The notes beneath the pieces are model-generated. The model had not been told where the DNA came from, searched no databases, and saw only the letters and a program-made list of their open reading frames with translations. This document shows positions 47,386 through 56,317 of a DNA stretch of 64,000 nt, one piece after another (positions within the stretch are counted from its first letter, which is position 1; the number at the start of each line of letters is the position of its first letter). Source of the DNA: an uncultured Prevotella sp. (lineage in GTDB: Bacteria; Bacteroidota; Bacteroidia; Bacteroidales; Bacteroidaceae). Location of the stretch: NCBI GenBank assembly GCA_900557035.1, contig USRA01000002.1:1-64000 (forward strand), written 5' to 3'. A program made the translations under genes and the position numbers.

Positions 47386-48636
47386 CTATTGCTGTGGCTC
47401 AGAAACCTTATTCATATTGAAGGCAGAAACTTTGCCATCAGGTGAAACAACTGCAGAAATCTTAAAGAGTTGTTCCTTCTTGGTGCCATCTGTCAAATCT
47501 ACGTCTTGACGGGCAGAGAACTGTACCTGATACTCATATTCCTCATCGCCAACCTCGCGCTTCTTGATCTGGTAGTCGTTGTTGATGTGCCAGTTCATAT
47601 TGGCTACATTATCTTTATAGAGTTTGTCCATAAAGGTAACGACATCTGCCTTGGTAGCCGAGTTCTTGCCAAGCAAAGATGAGAGAATATCCTCGCAGGT
47701 AGCTGTCAATCCATCCGCATTACGGGAATTGATGCTTTGGAAGAACTGACGGAACAATCCGCTCACCATCTGCTTTTCTTCTGGCTGGAGGTCGCGGCTC
47801 TTCACCTTCTTCAGGGCATTTTCTGCCTCTTCGATATGAGCACCATCTGTATGAGCATTCAGGTATGCCTGGTAGGCATCAGCTGTATCTGCAGCCTTAG
47901 CCACATTCCAGTCGAGGGAATCTATTTTAAGCAAAGCTTCCTGTTTGTGCAAACTGTTAGGATACTTCTGGAGATATGCTTCCAAAGTTTCTTTCGAACC
48001 GCTCACTACCGCATTGGTCCAATCCTGGTCGTTCTGCTTCAACAGGTCAAGATGAGCCATGATGGAATCGCGATGTGCTTCATCCGCATCCTTGTAGGTA
48101 TCGAGATAACTCTGCAGCACCATCGGGTCGCTGCTTTGCATCGCATACTCATAAGCTTCCATCTCCTTGTTGCGATTGGCATTGTCGTAGAAGTAATACA
48201 TAATGCCACACGCCAAGACAGCAAAGATGAATGAGATGATGAAGATAGAGCGGGTACTCTTTTTCTTCTGTGGCTCCTGAGGAGTTTTGCCTTCTCCGCC
48301 ATCATTTCCGCTCGCTGCAACTACAGGACGAGGTACAGGAGGTACTGGTGGAACAGGAGGGGTAGGAGGTGCAGGAGGAGTTGTTGGAGCCGCAGGAGCC
48401 TGCGGTGTTGCTGCCGATGCTGCAGACGACACCGGTGATGCAGGTGTCGCAAGAGGGCGTGTTACCCCCACAGCTATCTCATGGCAGTTTGGGCACATCT
48501 CCTGACTGCTGAAATAAACCTCACCGCAATGAGGGCATTTTGTGATTTTTCCAGCTATCTCAACGCCACAACTAGGACAGGTTGGAGCCTTGTCACTGAT
48601 CTGGCGGCCACATTCTGGACATTTAATAATTGCCAT
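47386..48636 (-). CDS. Zinc-ribbon membrane protein with proline-rich linker
   Basis: A 416-residue protein of unknown function. Two double zinc ribbons use C6/C9, C20/C23, C34/C37 and C48/C51. A Pro/Ala/Val linker (about 60-105) and a Lys-rich patch precede one transmembrane helix (130-150). The remaining 265 residues are outside the cytoplasm, with repeated helical hairpins (about 155-275) and a mixed alpha/beta end (about 285-416). The N-terminal zinc ribbons would be cytoplasmic and could bind nucleic acid or protein. No recognised partner is adjacent. Confidence 0.75.
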   Translation of the reverse strand: MAIIKCPECGRQISDKAPTCPSCGVEIAGKITKCPHCGEVYFSSQEMCPNCHEIAVGVTRPLATPASPVSSAASAATPQAPAAPTTPPAPPTPPVPPVPPVPRPVVAASGNDGGEGKTPQEPQKKKSTRSIFIISFIFAVLACGIMYYFYDNANRNKEMEAYEYAMQSSDPMVLQSYLDTYKDADEAHRDSIMAHLDLLKQNDQDWTNAVVSGSKETLEAYLQKYPNSLHKQEALLKIDSLDWNVAKAADTADAYQAYLNAHTDGAHIEEAENALKKVKSRDLQPEEKQMVSGLFRQFFQSINSRNADGLTATCEDILSSLLGKNSATKADVVTFMDKLYKDNVANMNWHINNDYQIKKREVGDEEYEYQVQFSARQDVDLTDGTKKEQLFKISAVVSPDGKVSAFNMNKVSEPQQ

Positions 48637-48721
48637 AGTTTTATTTAAAGTTTATATTTTACTAAAAATGATTCATAATTCTATGCTTTCAGACGATATT
48701 CACTCTTTACCTTAAAACTAA

Positions 48722-48754
48722 TCATAAAGTTCAAAGCTCCAAGTTCAAAGTTAC
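48722..48754. repeat. GAACTTTGAA repeat, copy B (inverted)
   Basis: ATCATAAAGTTCAAAGCTCC then AAGTTCAAAGTTAC is the reverse complement of the 44536-44573 type, ending in the same AACTTTATGAT. It lies between the zinc-ribbon gene and the GH25 gene. Confidence 0.55.
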
Positions 48755-48760
48755 AATGTC

Positions 48761-49447
48761 TTATCTGTGCCTGAATCTAATCTCTCTCAATCGATGCCTG
48801 CCCATGAACCTGCTCTTATCCACGTAGCCATTGATACCGTTCAACTTTCCCTTACCGGTATATTGCCACATTTCAAAGTCTCTTCCATCCTTGAGCACAG
48901 GCTCACGCTTGGTATATTGGGCTATCATCAGCTTGTAGCTGTCGAGCTTTCCCAAGAGATAATGGTCATAGAAGTTGGCACCCGTATAGATGAGCGGCTT
49001 CTGTCTGTATGCCTTTTCCACGAGATGCAGGAACTTAAAGAGAGAGTCACAAAACTCCTCTGTCTCCAAACCACTCTTGGTCTCTACGTCAATCATAGGC
49101 AAGAGATCCTGGTCGCCAGGTCGGCATTGAGCCATGAAATTCTCCAGCTGGGTTTTCTGTGGAATACGGGCACGGTAAAAGTGGTATGAACCCACCTTGA
49201 GTCCATATCTATGCGCCAGATCAATGTTCTGCTTATATTTGCTATCTACATTGGTTCCACCCTCGGTAGCCTTCAGATAGACATACGCCATCTTGGAGTT
49301 ATCGCCCACCGTTTCCCAGAACACATTGCCCTGATAGTGGCTGAGGTCTATGCCATGCACATGACTGCAGGTATCCTCGCATTGCACCTGCGCACTTGCG
49401 CATAATGCTATAATTGATGATATTATCGTTATAAAAAATCGTTTCAT
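48761..49447 (-). CDS. GH25 lysozyme, secreted
   Basis: A 228-residue exported muramidase. A signal peptide (to about CASAQ) leads to the GH25 barrel, with GIDLSHYQG (first catalytic Asp), YLKATEG, GSYHFYR, MIDVET (the Asp-x-Glu pair) and the closing WQYTGKG...NGYVDKSRF. It cleaves peptidoglycan between MurNAc and GlcNAc. The protein ends with a short basic tail (RHRLREIRFRHR). Its promoter abuts the ATG. Confidence 0.9.
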   Translation of the reverse strand: MKRFFITIISSIIALCASAQVQCEDTCSHVHGIDLSHYQGNVFWETVGDNSKMAYVYLKATEGGTNVDSKYKQNIDLAHRYGLKVGSYHFYRARIPQKTQLENFMAQCRPGDQDLLPMIDVETKSGLETEEFCDSLFKFLHLVEKAYRQKPLIYTGANFYDHYLLGKLDSYKLMIAQYTKREPVLKDGRDFEMWQYTGKGKLNGINGYVDKSRFMGRHRLREIRFRHR

Positions 49448-49452
49448 AGATG

Positions 49453-49460
49453 CAAAGGTA
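49453..49460 (-). promoter_or_regulatory. -7 element abutting the GH25 start codon
   Basis: TACCTTTG on the minus strand with only five bases to the ATG at 49447, so the transcript is probably leaderless. Confidence 0.55.
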
Positions 49461-49514
49461 CGAAAATCGAATGAAAATCGTCACAGAGTTGGCTTATTTT
49501 TTATATATTTTATA

Positions 49515-50210
49515 TTATTCTTCGATTTCTGAGAGCGAGCGGTAGAAGTTATTGCAGAAATTGCTGATTGTTTCTATGGGCGCATATTCCAGATACCGCA
49601 TACTGCGGCGCAGGTTTTTGCGCATCGTGCCACCGGTGGTGCGAACGAATCCAGCCTGAGTCTGCTCGAATAGAATTTCCTGCTGATCGAGACTGTTATA
49701 ATAAAGCGAGCGGAGGGTCAGCTTGTAGGCACCACGTTCTATACGGCGCACGAAAGGTATCTCATCCTGTTCAAATTCGAAGAAAAGGATAAGTACACTG
49801 CCCTGCAACTGCGCCATACGCTGGATGCGGAGCTTGCGCAGCCATTTTTCCAGTTTTACGAAATCTACCTTGTCGCCCTTGGTGCGCAGGTAGTTTCCCA
49901 TCTCGATGATGCCGCCAAGATTAACGCCATTAGCTAATATTCCATTGATATTGGATACGATGATGCGAAGTAAGTGGATGGTCTCAATAGAGGTGTCGAT
50001 GGCATGACGCTCGTTTTCCTGTATGCTGGCTAAACGTCGGTTCAGGAAACCATTGTTCATGCGTACTTCACCCGCAGGCACATCGCTGAGGTTCTTCATC
50101 ATCTGGGCTATCTTCTTCTGTTTGAAGGTAGTCATCGGTTCCATCTCCTCCTTCGTATGGAAGTGGTCGGAACGCAGCTTGACAAAAAGGTTTCTCTGTA
50201 AAAAATCCAT
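49515..50210 (-). CDS. Conserved protein of unknown function
   Basis: A 231-residue, soluble, mainly helical protein. No signal, membrane segment or known motif is seen. The N-terminal half is basic (FKQKKIAQMMKNL), the middle has ILANGVNLGGIIEMGNYLRTKG and the C-terminal half has paired strands (GAYKLTLRSLYYN). It sits 48 bases after the antiporter gene and may share its transcript. I do not recognise the family. Confidence 0.7.
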   Translation of the reverse strand: MDFLQRNLFVKLRSDHFHTKEEMEPMTTFKQKKIAQMMKNLSDVPAGEVRMNNGFLNRRLASIQENERHAIDTSIETIHLLRIIVSNINGILANGVNLGGIIEMGNYLRTKGDKVDFVKLEKWLRKLRIQRMAQLQGSVLILFFEFEQDEIPFVRRIERGAYKLTLRSLYYNSLDQQEILFEQTQAGFVRTTGGTMRKNLRRSMRYLEYAPIETISNFCNNFYRSLSEIEE

Positions 50211-50258
50211 CGTGTATTCATTTAAAAGTTAAACAACTGATAATAAGCTACTTCCATT

Positions 50259-51569
50259 CTAGCTATATCGCTTCGGGTAACGAAATAGTATCGAAAACAG
50301 CGCAGCTATACCGATAGCCAGAGGATAATAGAGGTATGGAAGGATATCCATCGGACTCAGATTGGCAAGACCTGCTGCCAGAAGCATCTGTACTCCGTAT
50401 GGTATCAAGCCCTGAACCGTACAAGAGAAAGTATCGAGAATACTGGCAGCCTTGCGGTTATCTACTCCAAACTTATCACCGATTTTCTTGGCTATGTTGC
50501 CTACCGTGAGGATGGCAACCGTATTGTTGGCTGTACATACATTGACCATGGAAACCAGTGCTGCAATGGAAAGTTCGGCTCCTCGCTTGTTACTGATGTG
50601 TGCCGTCATCTTGTCGATGATATAATTGATACCGCCATTCTCACGGATAATTTCGAGCATACCGCCCGCCATCATTGCGATGATGACCAGTTCGCCCATA
50701 CCGATGATTCCGTTACCCATGGCTGAGAACCAGCCGAAGAGATCGTAACCTCCGGTAGCACCCAGAAGCTGACAGCTTACACCAATCACACCACAGAGCA
50801 ATGTTCCCATCGTAAGAACCGCCATCACATTCATACCTGCCACAGCTGTGACAAGTACTACCAGATAAGGGAGCACCTTGACATATTCAACTTCCGGAAT
50901 ATCAGTAGGTGCCTGCAGACCGATACCCATCACGGCATAGATAGCCAGTACAATGACGGCGGCAGGTACTACGATGAGAGAGTTGACACGGAACTTATCG
51001 CTCATCTTGCAATTCTGAGTCTGGGTAGCTACTACCGTGGTATCAGAGATAAAGGAGAGATTATCTCCAAAATAAGCTCCACCCACGATGATAGCTGTCA
51101 TCATACCTATATTAACGTCCATGGAGTGGGCGAGACCCGCAGCTATCGGAACAAGTGCCACAACGGTACCTACACTTGTTCCGATGGATACGGAGATAAA
51201 GCAGGCAGCCAGAAACAGTCCCGGCAGAATCATACTGGCCGGAAGAATGCTGAGTGCAAGATTGACAGTTGCATCGACAGCTCCCATCGCCTTAGCCGAA
51301 GCTGCGAAGGAACCTGCCAATACATATATCCACAGCATGAGCATCAGATTGTTGGCACCGGCACCCTTGCTATAGGTATCTACACGACTCTTGATGGGCA
51401 TACCACCAGAAATCGCAATGGCATAGATACTGGAGATCATAAATGCCACGGTGAGCGACAAATTGGTATCCTTATGACTGGCATCTACCGAATAGACGGT
51501 GAATGCCACGATGAGGACAATCAACAAAAACAATGGCGACAACGCCAACAATCCTTTCTTATTACTCAT
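50259..51569 (-). CDS. NhaC family Na+/H+ antiporter or related transporter
   Basis: A 436-residue ion-transporter-superfamily protein with about 11-12 helices. GISVSIGTSVGTVVALVPIA (the Ser/Thr/Gly helix) and GGAYFGDNLSFISDTTVVA are conserved NhaC blocks. It starts 16 bases after uxaA on the same strand, so it is probably cotranscribed with sugar-acid breakdown. Either it exports Na+ brought in with the hexuronate, or it carries an organic anion itself; the sequence does not decide. Confidence 0.85.
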   Translation of the reverse strand: MSNKKGLLALSPLFLLIVLIVAFTVYSVDASHKDTNLSLTVAFMISSIYAIAISGGMPIKSRVDTYSKGAGANNLMLMLWIYVLAGSFAASAKAMGAVDATVNLALSILPASMILPGLFLAACFISVSIGTSVGTVVALVPIAAGLAHSMDVNIGMMTAIIVGGAYFGDNLSFISDTTVVATQTQNCKMSDKFRVNSLIVVPAAVIVLAIYAVMGIGLQAPTDIPEVEYVKVLPYLVVLVTAVAGMNVMAVLTMGTLLCGVIGVSCQLLGATGGYDLFGWFSAMGNGIIGMGELVIIAMMAGGMLEIIRENGGINYIIDKMTAHISNKRGAELSIAALVSMVNVCTANNTVAILTVGNIAKKIGDKFGVDNRKAASILDTFSCTVQGLIPYGVQMLLAAGLANLSPMDILPYLYYPLAIGIAALFSILFRYPKRYS

Positions 51570-51585
51570 GTTTCTTTTTAAGTTA

Positions 51586-53082
51586 TTACAATGTTACTCC
51601 ATTCTTGAAAATGGAAATCTCACGATAGCCGTTGTACTCGTTGCGAGCTTCCTCGCCACTGGCAACTGCTATGATCTTATCGATGAACTTGTTTACCAAC
51701 TCCTTCATATCGGTGCCTTCAACCAGTTCTCCGGCATTGAAGTCAATCCAATTTGGCTTGTTCTGGGCAAGCTTGCTATTGGTTGAAATCTTCATAGTCG
51801 GAACGAATGTTCCGAATGGGGTACCACGACCCGTTGTGAAGAGTACAAGCTGACAGCCTGCAGAAGCCAATGCTGTAGCTGCCACGAGATCATTACCAGG
51901 AGCAGACAAGAGGTTCAGACCTGTTGTCTCCAAACGGTCACCATACTGCAGCACGCCACTGACAGGAGCACGACCGCACTTCTGGGTACAACCCAGTGCC
52001 TTATCTTCCAGAGTAGAGATACCGCCAGCCTTGTTGCCTGGAGAAGGATTCTCGCCAACAGGCTCACCATGACTGAGGAAGTACTCCTTGAAATCATTGA
52101 TGAGATGAACGGTCTTATTGAAGAGTTCCTCATTCTCACAACGGTTCATCAGAATAGTCTCAGCACCAAACATCTCTGGCACCTCGGTAAGGATGCTGGT
52201 TCCGCCCTGAGCAACCAACCAATCAGAGAATTCACCAACGAGTGGGTTAGCTGTGATACCGCTGAAGCCATCAGAACCACCACACTTCAAACCTACGCGA
52301 AGCTTGCTTACCGGTACCTCCTCACGCTTATCCTCCTTAGCCTTGGCATAAAGATCACGGAGAATCTTCATTCCCTCTTCAATCTCATCACCCTCAACCT
52401 TCTGGGTTACCAGGAGCTTGATGCGATCCTGATCGTAATCGCCCAACATCTTCATGAAGTCGTCAGGCTGATTGTTCTCACAACCCAATGAGAGAACGAG
52501 AACAGCACCAGCGTTCGGATGCAGACAGATATCACGGAGAACCTTGCGGGTGTTCTCGTGGTCACCGGAAAGCTGAGAGCAACCAAAATTATGGTGCCAA
52601 GCGTGGATGGCATCAATGCCCTCACAGCCAGTCTCCTTCTTCAGGAGCTCTACGAGTTTCTCGGCAACACCATTCACGCAACCTACGGTTGGCACTACCC
52701 ACACCTCGTTTCTTACACCTACTTCGCCATTCTTGCGTACATAGCCCTGGAAGGTACGTGATTCCTTGGCAATGTTCAACTGCTCATCTACCGGATGATA
52801 GGTATATTCCAGCGTACCGGCAAGGTTGGTCTTGAGATTGTTCTCATTCACCCATTCACCCTGCTTCAGATTCTGCTTGGCATGACCGATAGGGTAGCCA
52901 TACTTGATGATGTTCTGTCCCTCGGCAGCATCATCGATGAGCACCTTATGACCAGCTGGAGTATCCTGCAAGAGAGTGATACTCTTGCCATCCACCTCGA
53001 TAACCTCGCCCTTCTGCATAGGACGCAAACAAACCACTACCGAGTCGGCAGGGTTAATCTTGATAAAGCTTGATAGTTTCAT
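51586..53082 (-). CDS. uxaA: Altronate dehydratase
   Basis: A 498-residue iron-dependent dehydratase turning D-altronate into 2-keto-3-deoxygluconate. The N-terminal SAF domain (about residues 10-80) is followed by the UxaA middle and C-terminal domains, with WHHNFGCSQLSGD, LRVGLKCGGSDGFSGITANP and the Cys-rich ALGCTQKCGR. I start it at the ATG at 53082; the in-frame ATG at 53112 would add ten residues. KdgK and Eda, divergently encoded beyond the LacI gene, take its product further. Confidence 0.93.
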   Translation of the reverse strand: MKLSSFIKINPADSVVVCLRPMQKGEVIEVDGKSITLLQDTPAGHKVLIDDAAEGQNIIKYGYPIGHAKQNLKQGEWVNENNLKTNLAGTLEYTYHPVDEQLNIAKESRTFQGYVRKNGEVGVRNEVWVVPTVGCVNGVAEKLVELLKKETGCEGIDAIHAWHHNFGCSQLSGDHENTRKVLRDICLHPNAGAVLVLSLGCENNQPDDFMKMLGDYDQDRIKLLVTQKVEGDEIEEGMKILRDLYAKAKEDKREEVPVSKLRVGLKCGGSDGFSGITANPLVGEFSDWLVAQGGTSILTEVPEMFGAETILMNRCENEELFNKTVHLINDFKEYFLSHGEPVGENPSPGNKAGGISTLEDKALGCTQKCGRAPVSGVLQYGDRLETTGLNLLSAPGNDLVAATALASAGCQLVLFTTGRGTPFGTFVPTMKISTNSKLAQNKPNWIDFNAGELVEGTDMKELVNKFIDKIIAVASGEEARNEYNGYREISIFKNGVTL

Positions 53083-53145
53083 TCTGTAGTTTTGTTTTTG
53101 TTTATTTATCATTTATAATTCTATTCTTGTCTCTTCATTTCCGCC

Positions 53146-54210
53146 TTAGATCTGCGTCCTGCGGTAGAAATCGATATTCTCCTTCATCAGCAGCTCAATA
53201 GGCATGTAATTCACCGGATTCACCTTCTTCTTGAGAACGATGGCACGGAAGAGGGTATCCACGCAATAGTAGCCCTGCATATAGGCATGCTGTGCGATGA
53301 GGAACGAGATGCTGCCTTCGCGCAGACATTTCGCATTCTTGCCCACCATATCATAACCCATGATCTGTACATCACGGCGATTGGACTTCAGCAGATAATC
53401 TCCCACGAGATGTGCCTTCGATGTCATTGTTATACAATGATGGGTAGCAGGATGCTCATCAAAGTACTGAGCCATCATCTTCTGGTACTCGTTGCGGGTT
53501 CCATTGAGCGGAAGATCAAGCACATTGATGACAATCTGTGGGAAATGATCGTGCATATAATGACGGAATCCCACCTCACGGTTATCCTGCTGCTTGCTGA
53601 CCACATGGCCATCCTTGGTCTGTCTCATCAGCATCACCTCTTTCTCATTGCCCGCAAGCATCATCAGCATCTTGGCTGCAAAATAGCCAGAGCAGAACGA
53701 ATCCTGTCCATAGAAGGAGAGAGGGCGCAAGTCTGGCATATAAGAATCGAGCAGGATAAATGGAATACCCTTCTGATGCAACTGGTCTGTAAAACCACGT
53801 GTCACTTCCAGAGATGATGGTACTATGATAACTCCCTCCGGTTTGGCATCAACAATCTCTTGTGAAACAGCCTTGAAAGAATCCTCAATAGAACGCTCGT
53901 AGAATCGAATCTCAACATCAATATGGAAATCCCGGCGCTGGTCTTCGCACTTCCTTGCACCTTCTTCTATCTCTTCCCAATAGGCTTCCGACTCATGCTT
54001 CGGTATCAGAAGATAAAAAGTATAAGCCTTGTTGTATGCCAATGCACTGGCATACATATTAGGTTGATAATTCATTTCCTTGAGCGCTTGTTCCACCTTC
54101 TCACGAGCCGGCTTCGACACGTTCGGGCGGTCGTGGAGCACACGGTCCACTGTTCCTACAGATACGCCTGCTCTTTCGGCGATATCCTTGATTCTGATTC
54201 TTTCGGCCAT
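53146..54210 (-). CDS. LacI family transcriptional regulator of the hexuronate genes
   Basis: A 354-residue repressor. The helix-turn-helix IRIKDIAERAGVSVGTVDRV is at residues 5-24, the hinge follows, and the effector domain is of the ribose-binding-protein type. The open frame runs up to 54345, but MAERIRIKD at 54210 is the family start. It sits between uxaA (63 bases downstream) and divergent kdgK-eda, so it probably senses a hexuronate intermediate and controls both sides. Several TGTG-CACA dyads lie in its upstream region. Confidence 0.9.
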   Translation of the reverse strand: MAERIRIKDIAERAGVSVGTVDRVLHDRPNVSKPAREKVEQALKEMNYQPNMYASALAYNKAYTFYLLIPKHESEAYWEEIEEGARKCEDQRRDFHIDVEIRFYERSIEDSFKAVSQEIVDAKPEGVIIVPSSLEVTRGFTDQLHQKGIPFILLDSYMPDLRPLSFYGQDSFCSGYFAAKMLMMLAGNEKEVMLMRQTKDGHVVSKQQDNREVGFRHYMHDHFPQIVINVLDLPLNGTRNEYQKMMAQYFDEHPATHHCITMTSKAHLVGDYLLKSNRRDVQIMGYDMVGKNAKCLREGSISFLIAQHAYMQGYYCVDTLFRAIVLKKKVNPVNYMPIELLMKENIDFYRRTQI

Positions 54211-54263
54211 TGTTTTTAAGTTTATGGTTTGAGCACATCGCACGTACATTATTATATAATAAC

Positions 54264-54380
54264 TGTGCGCACAAACTGTGCTTTTTACTATGTTTTGTTG
54301 AACTGCTGGTTTGTGTGCGGTCACACCGTCAGCATTCGGGCGCAAATATACAACATTTTTTTGAATTGTGCGAATGCACA
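54264..54380. promoter_or_regulatory. Cluster of TGTGC-GCACA dyads, candidate LacI-type operators
   Basis: Three inverted repeats: TGTGCGCACA (54264-54273), GTGTGCGGTCACAC (54313-54326) and TGTGCGAATGCACA (54367-54380). They flank the leftward promoter (TATATTTG 54350-54343 with TTCG 54374-54371). The last overlaps the -33 box and the second lies just past the start site, as expected for autoregulation. The 54211-54595 gap holds these sites and two promoters; no gene is seen. Confidence 0.55.
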
Positions 54381-54482
54381 GCTCTTTTTTTGCACAAAAA
54401 ACGAAAAAAAAGGAGAAAAAAGGGAAAAAGTGAGAAAAATACGAAAAAATAGGGCGATAAATGAAAAAAACTGCGATTAAAT

Positions 54483-54513
54483 TTTGGTATTCGAGAAATT
54501 ATAGCTATTTTTG
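54483..54513 (+). promoter_or_regulatory. Promoter of kdgK-eda
   Basis: TTTG (54483-54486), 19 bases, TATTTTTG (54506-54513). The leader is about 75 bases and contains a GACAA/TTGTC stem at 54526-54548. Confidence 0.7.
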
Positions 54514-54595
54514 CCAACGGTTACGGACAACTACAATAAAAAATTGTCTATTAGTAAACAAACAATAAAAACAAAGAAATTAAAACTATCAAACA

Positions 54596-55618
54596 ATGGC
54601 AAAGATTGTAACATTAGGCGAGATTATGCTTCGTTTGTCACCAGAAGGCAACGATCGTTTCATCCAGAGTGAGTCACTTCGCATCATCCCTGGTGGTGGT
54701 GAGGCTAACGTTGCTGTTAGCCTTGCTAACTATGGTCACGATGCATATTTCGTATCAAAGTTGCCAAAGCACGAGATTGGCCAGATTGCAGTAAATGGTC
54801 TTCGTCGTTATGGCGTCAATACTGAGTTTATCGCCCGCGGTGGTGATAGAGTAGGTCTCTACTATGCAGAGACAGGTGCTTCTATGCGCCCATCTAAGGT
54901 TATCTACGACCGTGCTCACAGCGCTATCGCAGAGGCTGATCCTTCGGATTTCGACTTTGACAAGATTATGGAGGGTGCTCAGTGGTTCCACTGGAGCGGA
55001 ATTACTCCTGCTATCAGCGACAAGGCTGCAGAATTGACCAAGTTGGCTTGTGAGGCAGCTAAGCGTCATGGCGTAACAGTATCTGTTGACCTCAACTTCC
55101 GCAAGAAGCTCTGGACATCAGAGAAGGCTATCTCTGTGATGCGCCCATTGATGCAGTATGTTGATGTTTGCATCGGTAACGAGGAAGATGCTCAGCTTTG
55201 CCTGGGCTTCAAGCCTGATGCTGACGTAGAAGGCGGAAAGACTGATGCTGAGGGTTACTATGGCATCTTCAAGAGTATGATGGAAGAGTTCGGCTTCAAG
55301 TATGTCGTTTCTACGCTCCGTGAGTCTTTTTCTGCTTCTCATAATGGCTGGAAGGCTCTTATCTATGATGGTAAGGAGTTCTATCAGAGCAAACACTACG
55401 ACATCAACCCTATCATCGACCGCGTGGGTGGTGGTGACTCTTTCTCTGGTGGTTTGATCCACGGTCTCTTGACTAAGGAGACTCAGGGCGAGGCACTTGA
55501 GTTCGCTGTTGCTGCTTCTGCTTTGAAGCATACGATTCCTGGCGACTTCAACTTGGTTTCTGTTGAAGAGGTTGAGAGCCTTGCTGGCGGTAACGCTAAT
55601 GGTCGTGTACAGCGATAA
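54596..55618 (+). CDS. kdgK: 2-keto-3-deoxygluconate kinase
   Basis: A 340-residue PfkB-family sugar kinase making KDPG from KDG and ATP. IPGGGEANVAVSLANYG is the PfkB first signature, and DRVGGGDSFSGGLIHGLL holds the anion hole and the catalytic Asp. PfkB includes other sugar kinases, but the Eda gene 22 bases downstream and divergent uxaA identify the substrate with good confidence. Confidence 0.93.
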   Translation: MAKIVTLGEIMLRLSPEGNDRFIQSESLRIIPGGGEANVAVSLANYGHDAYFVSKLPKHEIGQIAVNGLRRYGVNTEFIARGGDRVGLYYAETGASMRPSKVIYDRAHSAIAEADPSDFDFDKIMEGAQWFHWSGITPAISDKAAELTKLACEAAKRHGVTVSVDLNFRKKLWTSEKAISVMRPLMQYVDVCIGNEEDAQLCLGFKPDADVEGGKTDAEGYYGIFKSMMEEFGFKYVVSTLRESFSASHNGWKALIYDGKEFYQSKHYDINPIIDRVGGGDSFSGGLIHGLLTKETQGEALEFAVAASALKHTIPGDFNLVSVEEVESLAGGNANGRVQR

Positions 55619-55640
55619 CATTTAACATTAAAACAAGAAG

Positions 55641-56312
55641 ATGGCAAAGTTTAGCAAAATGCAGGTCATGGCAGCTATGAAAGAGACTGGTATGGTTCCT
55701 GTATTCTTCAATAAAGATATCGAAATCTGCAAGAATGTGATCAAGGCATGCTACGAGGGTGGCGTTCGCGTATTTGAATTCACCAACCGTGGCGATTTCG
55801 CTCACGAGATTTTCGGTGAGTTGGTAAAATGGGCTGATAAGGAGTGCCCTGAAATGATCTTGGGTGCTGGTACTGTGGTTGACGCTGGTACAGCTTCCTT
55901 GTATCTCCAGTTGGGTGCAAACTTCATCGTTGGTCCTAACTTCAACCCTGACATTGCTCCTGTATGTAACCGTCGTTTGGTGCCTTATTCACCAGGTTGT
56001 GGTTCTGTAACAGAGATCAACAATGCTCAGGCAGCAGGTTGCGATGTAACCAAGGTATTCCCTGCAGGTAATGTAGGTGGTCCTTCATTCGTTAAGAATG
56101 TAATGGCACCATTGCGTTGGAGCAACATCATGGTAACAGGTGCAGTAGAGCCAACAGAGGAGAACCTTACTCCTTGGTTCAAGGCGGGTGTTTTCTGTGT
56201 AGGTATGGGTTCTAAGCTCTTCCCTAAGGAGACTGTTGCTGCTGCAGATTGGGCTGCCATCACAGCCAAGTGCCAGGAAGCTTTGGGCTACATTGCTAAG
56301 GCACGTGCATAA
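55641..56312 (+). CDS. eda: KDPG/KHG aldolase
   Basis: A 223-residue class I aldolase splitting KDPG to pyruvate and glyceraldehyde 3-phosphate. The Schiff-base Lys138 is in [14 protein letters not shown], the general acid region is GAGTVVDAG, and GPNFNPD binds substrate. It is the last step of the hexuronate route. It is cotranscribed with kdgK; the sensor kinase gene starts only five bases after its stop, so read-through is possible. Confidence 0.94.
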   Translation: MAKFSKMQVMAAMKETGMVPVFFNKDIEICKNVIKACYEGGVRVFEFTNRGDFAHEIFGELVKWADKECPEMILGAGTVVDAGTASLYLQLGANFIVGPNFNPDIAPVCNRRLVPYSPGCGSVTEINNAQAAGCDVTKVFPAGNVGGPSFVKNVMAPLRWSNIMVTGAVEPTEENLTPWFKAGVFCVGMGSKLFPKETVAAADWAAITAKCQEALGYIAKARA

Positions 56313-56317
56313 TCAGG

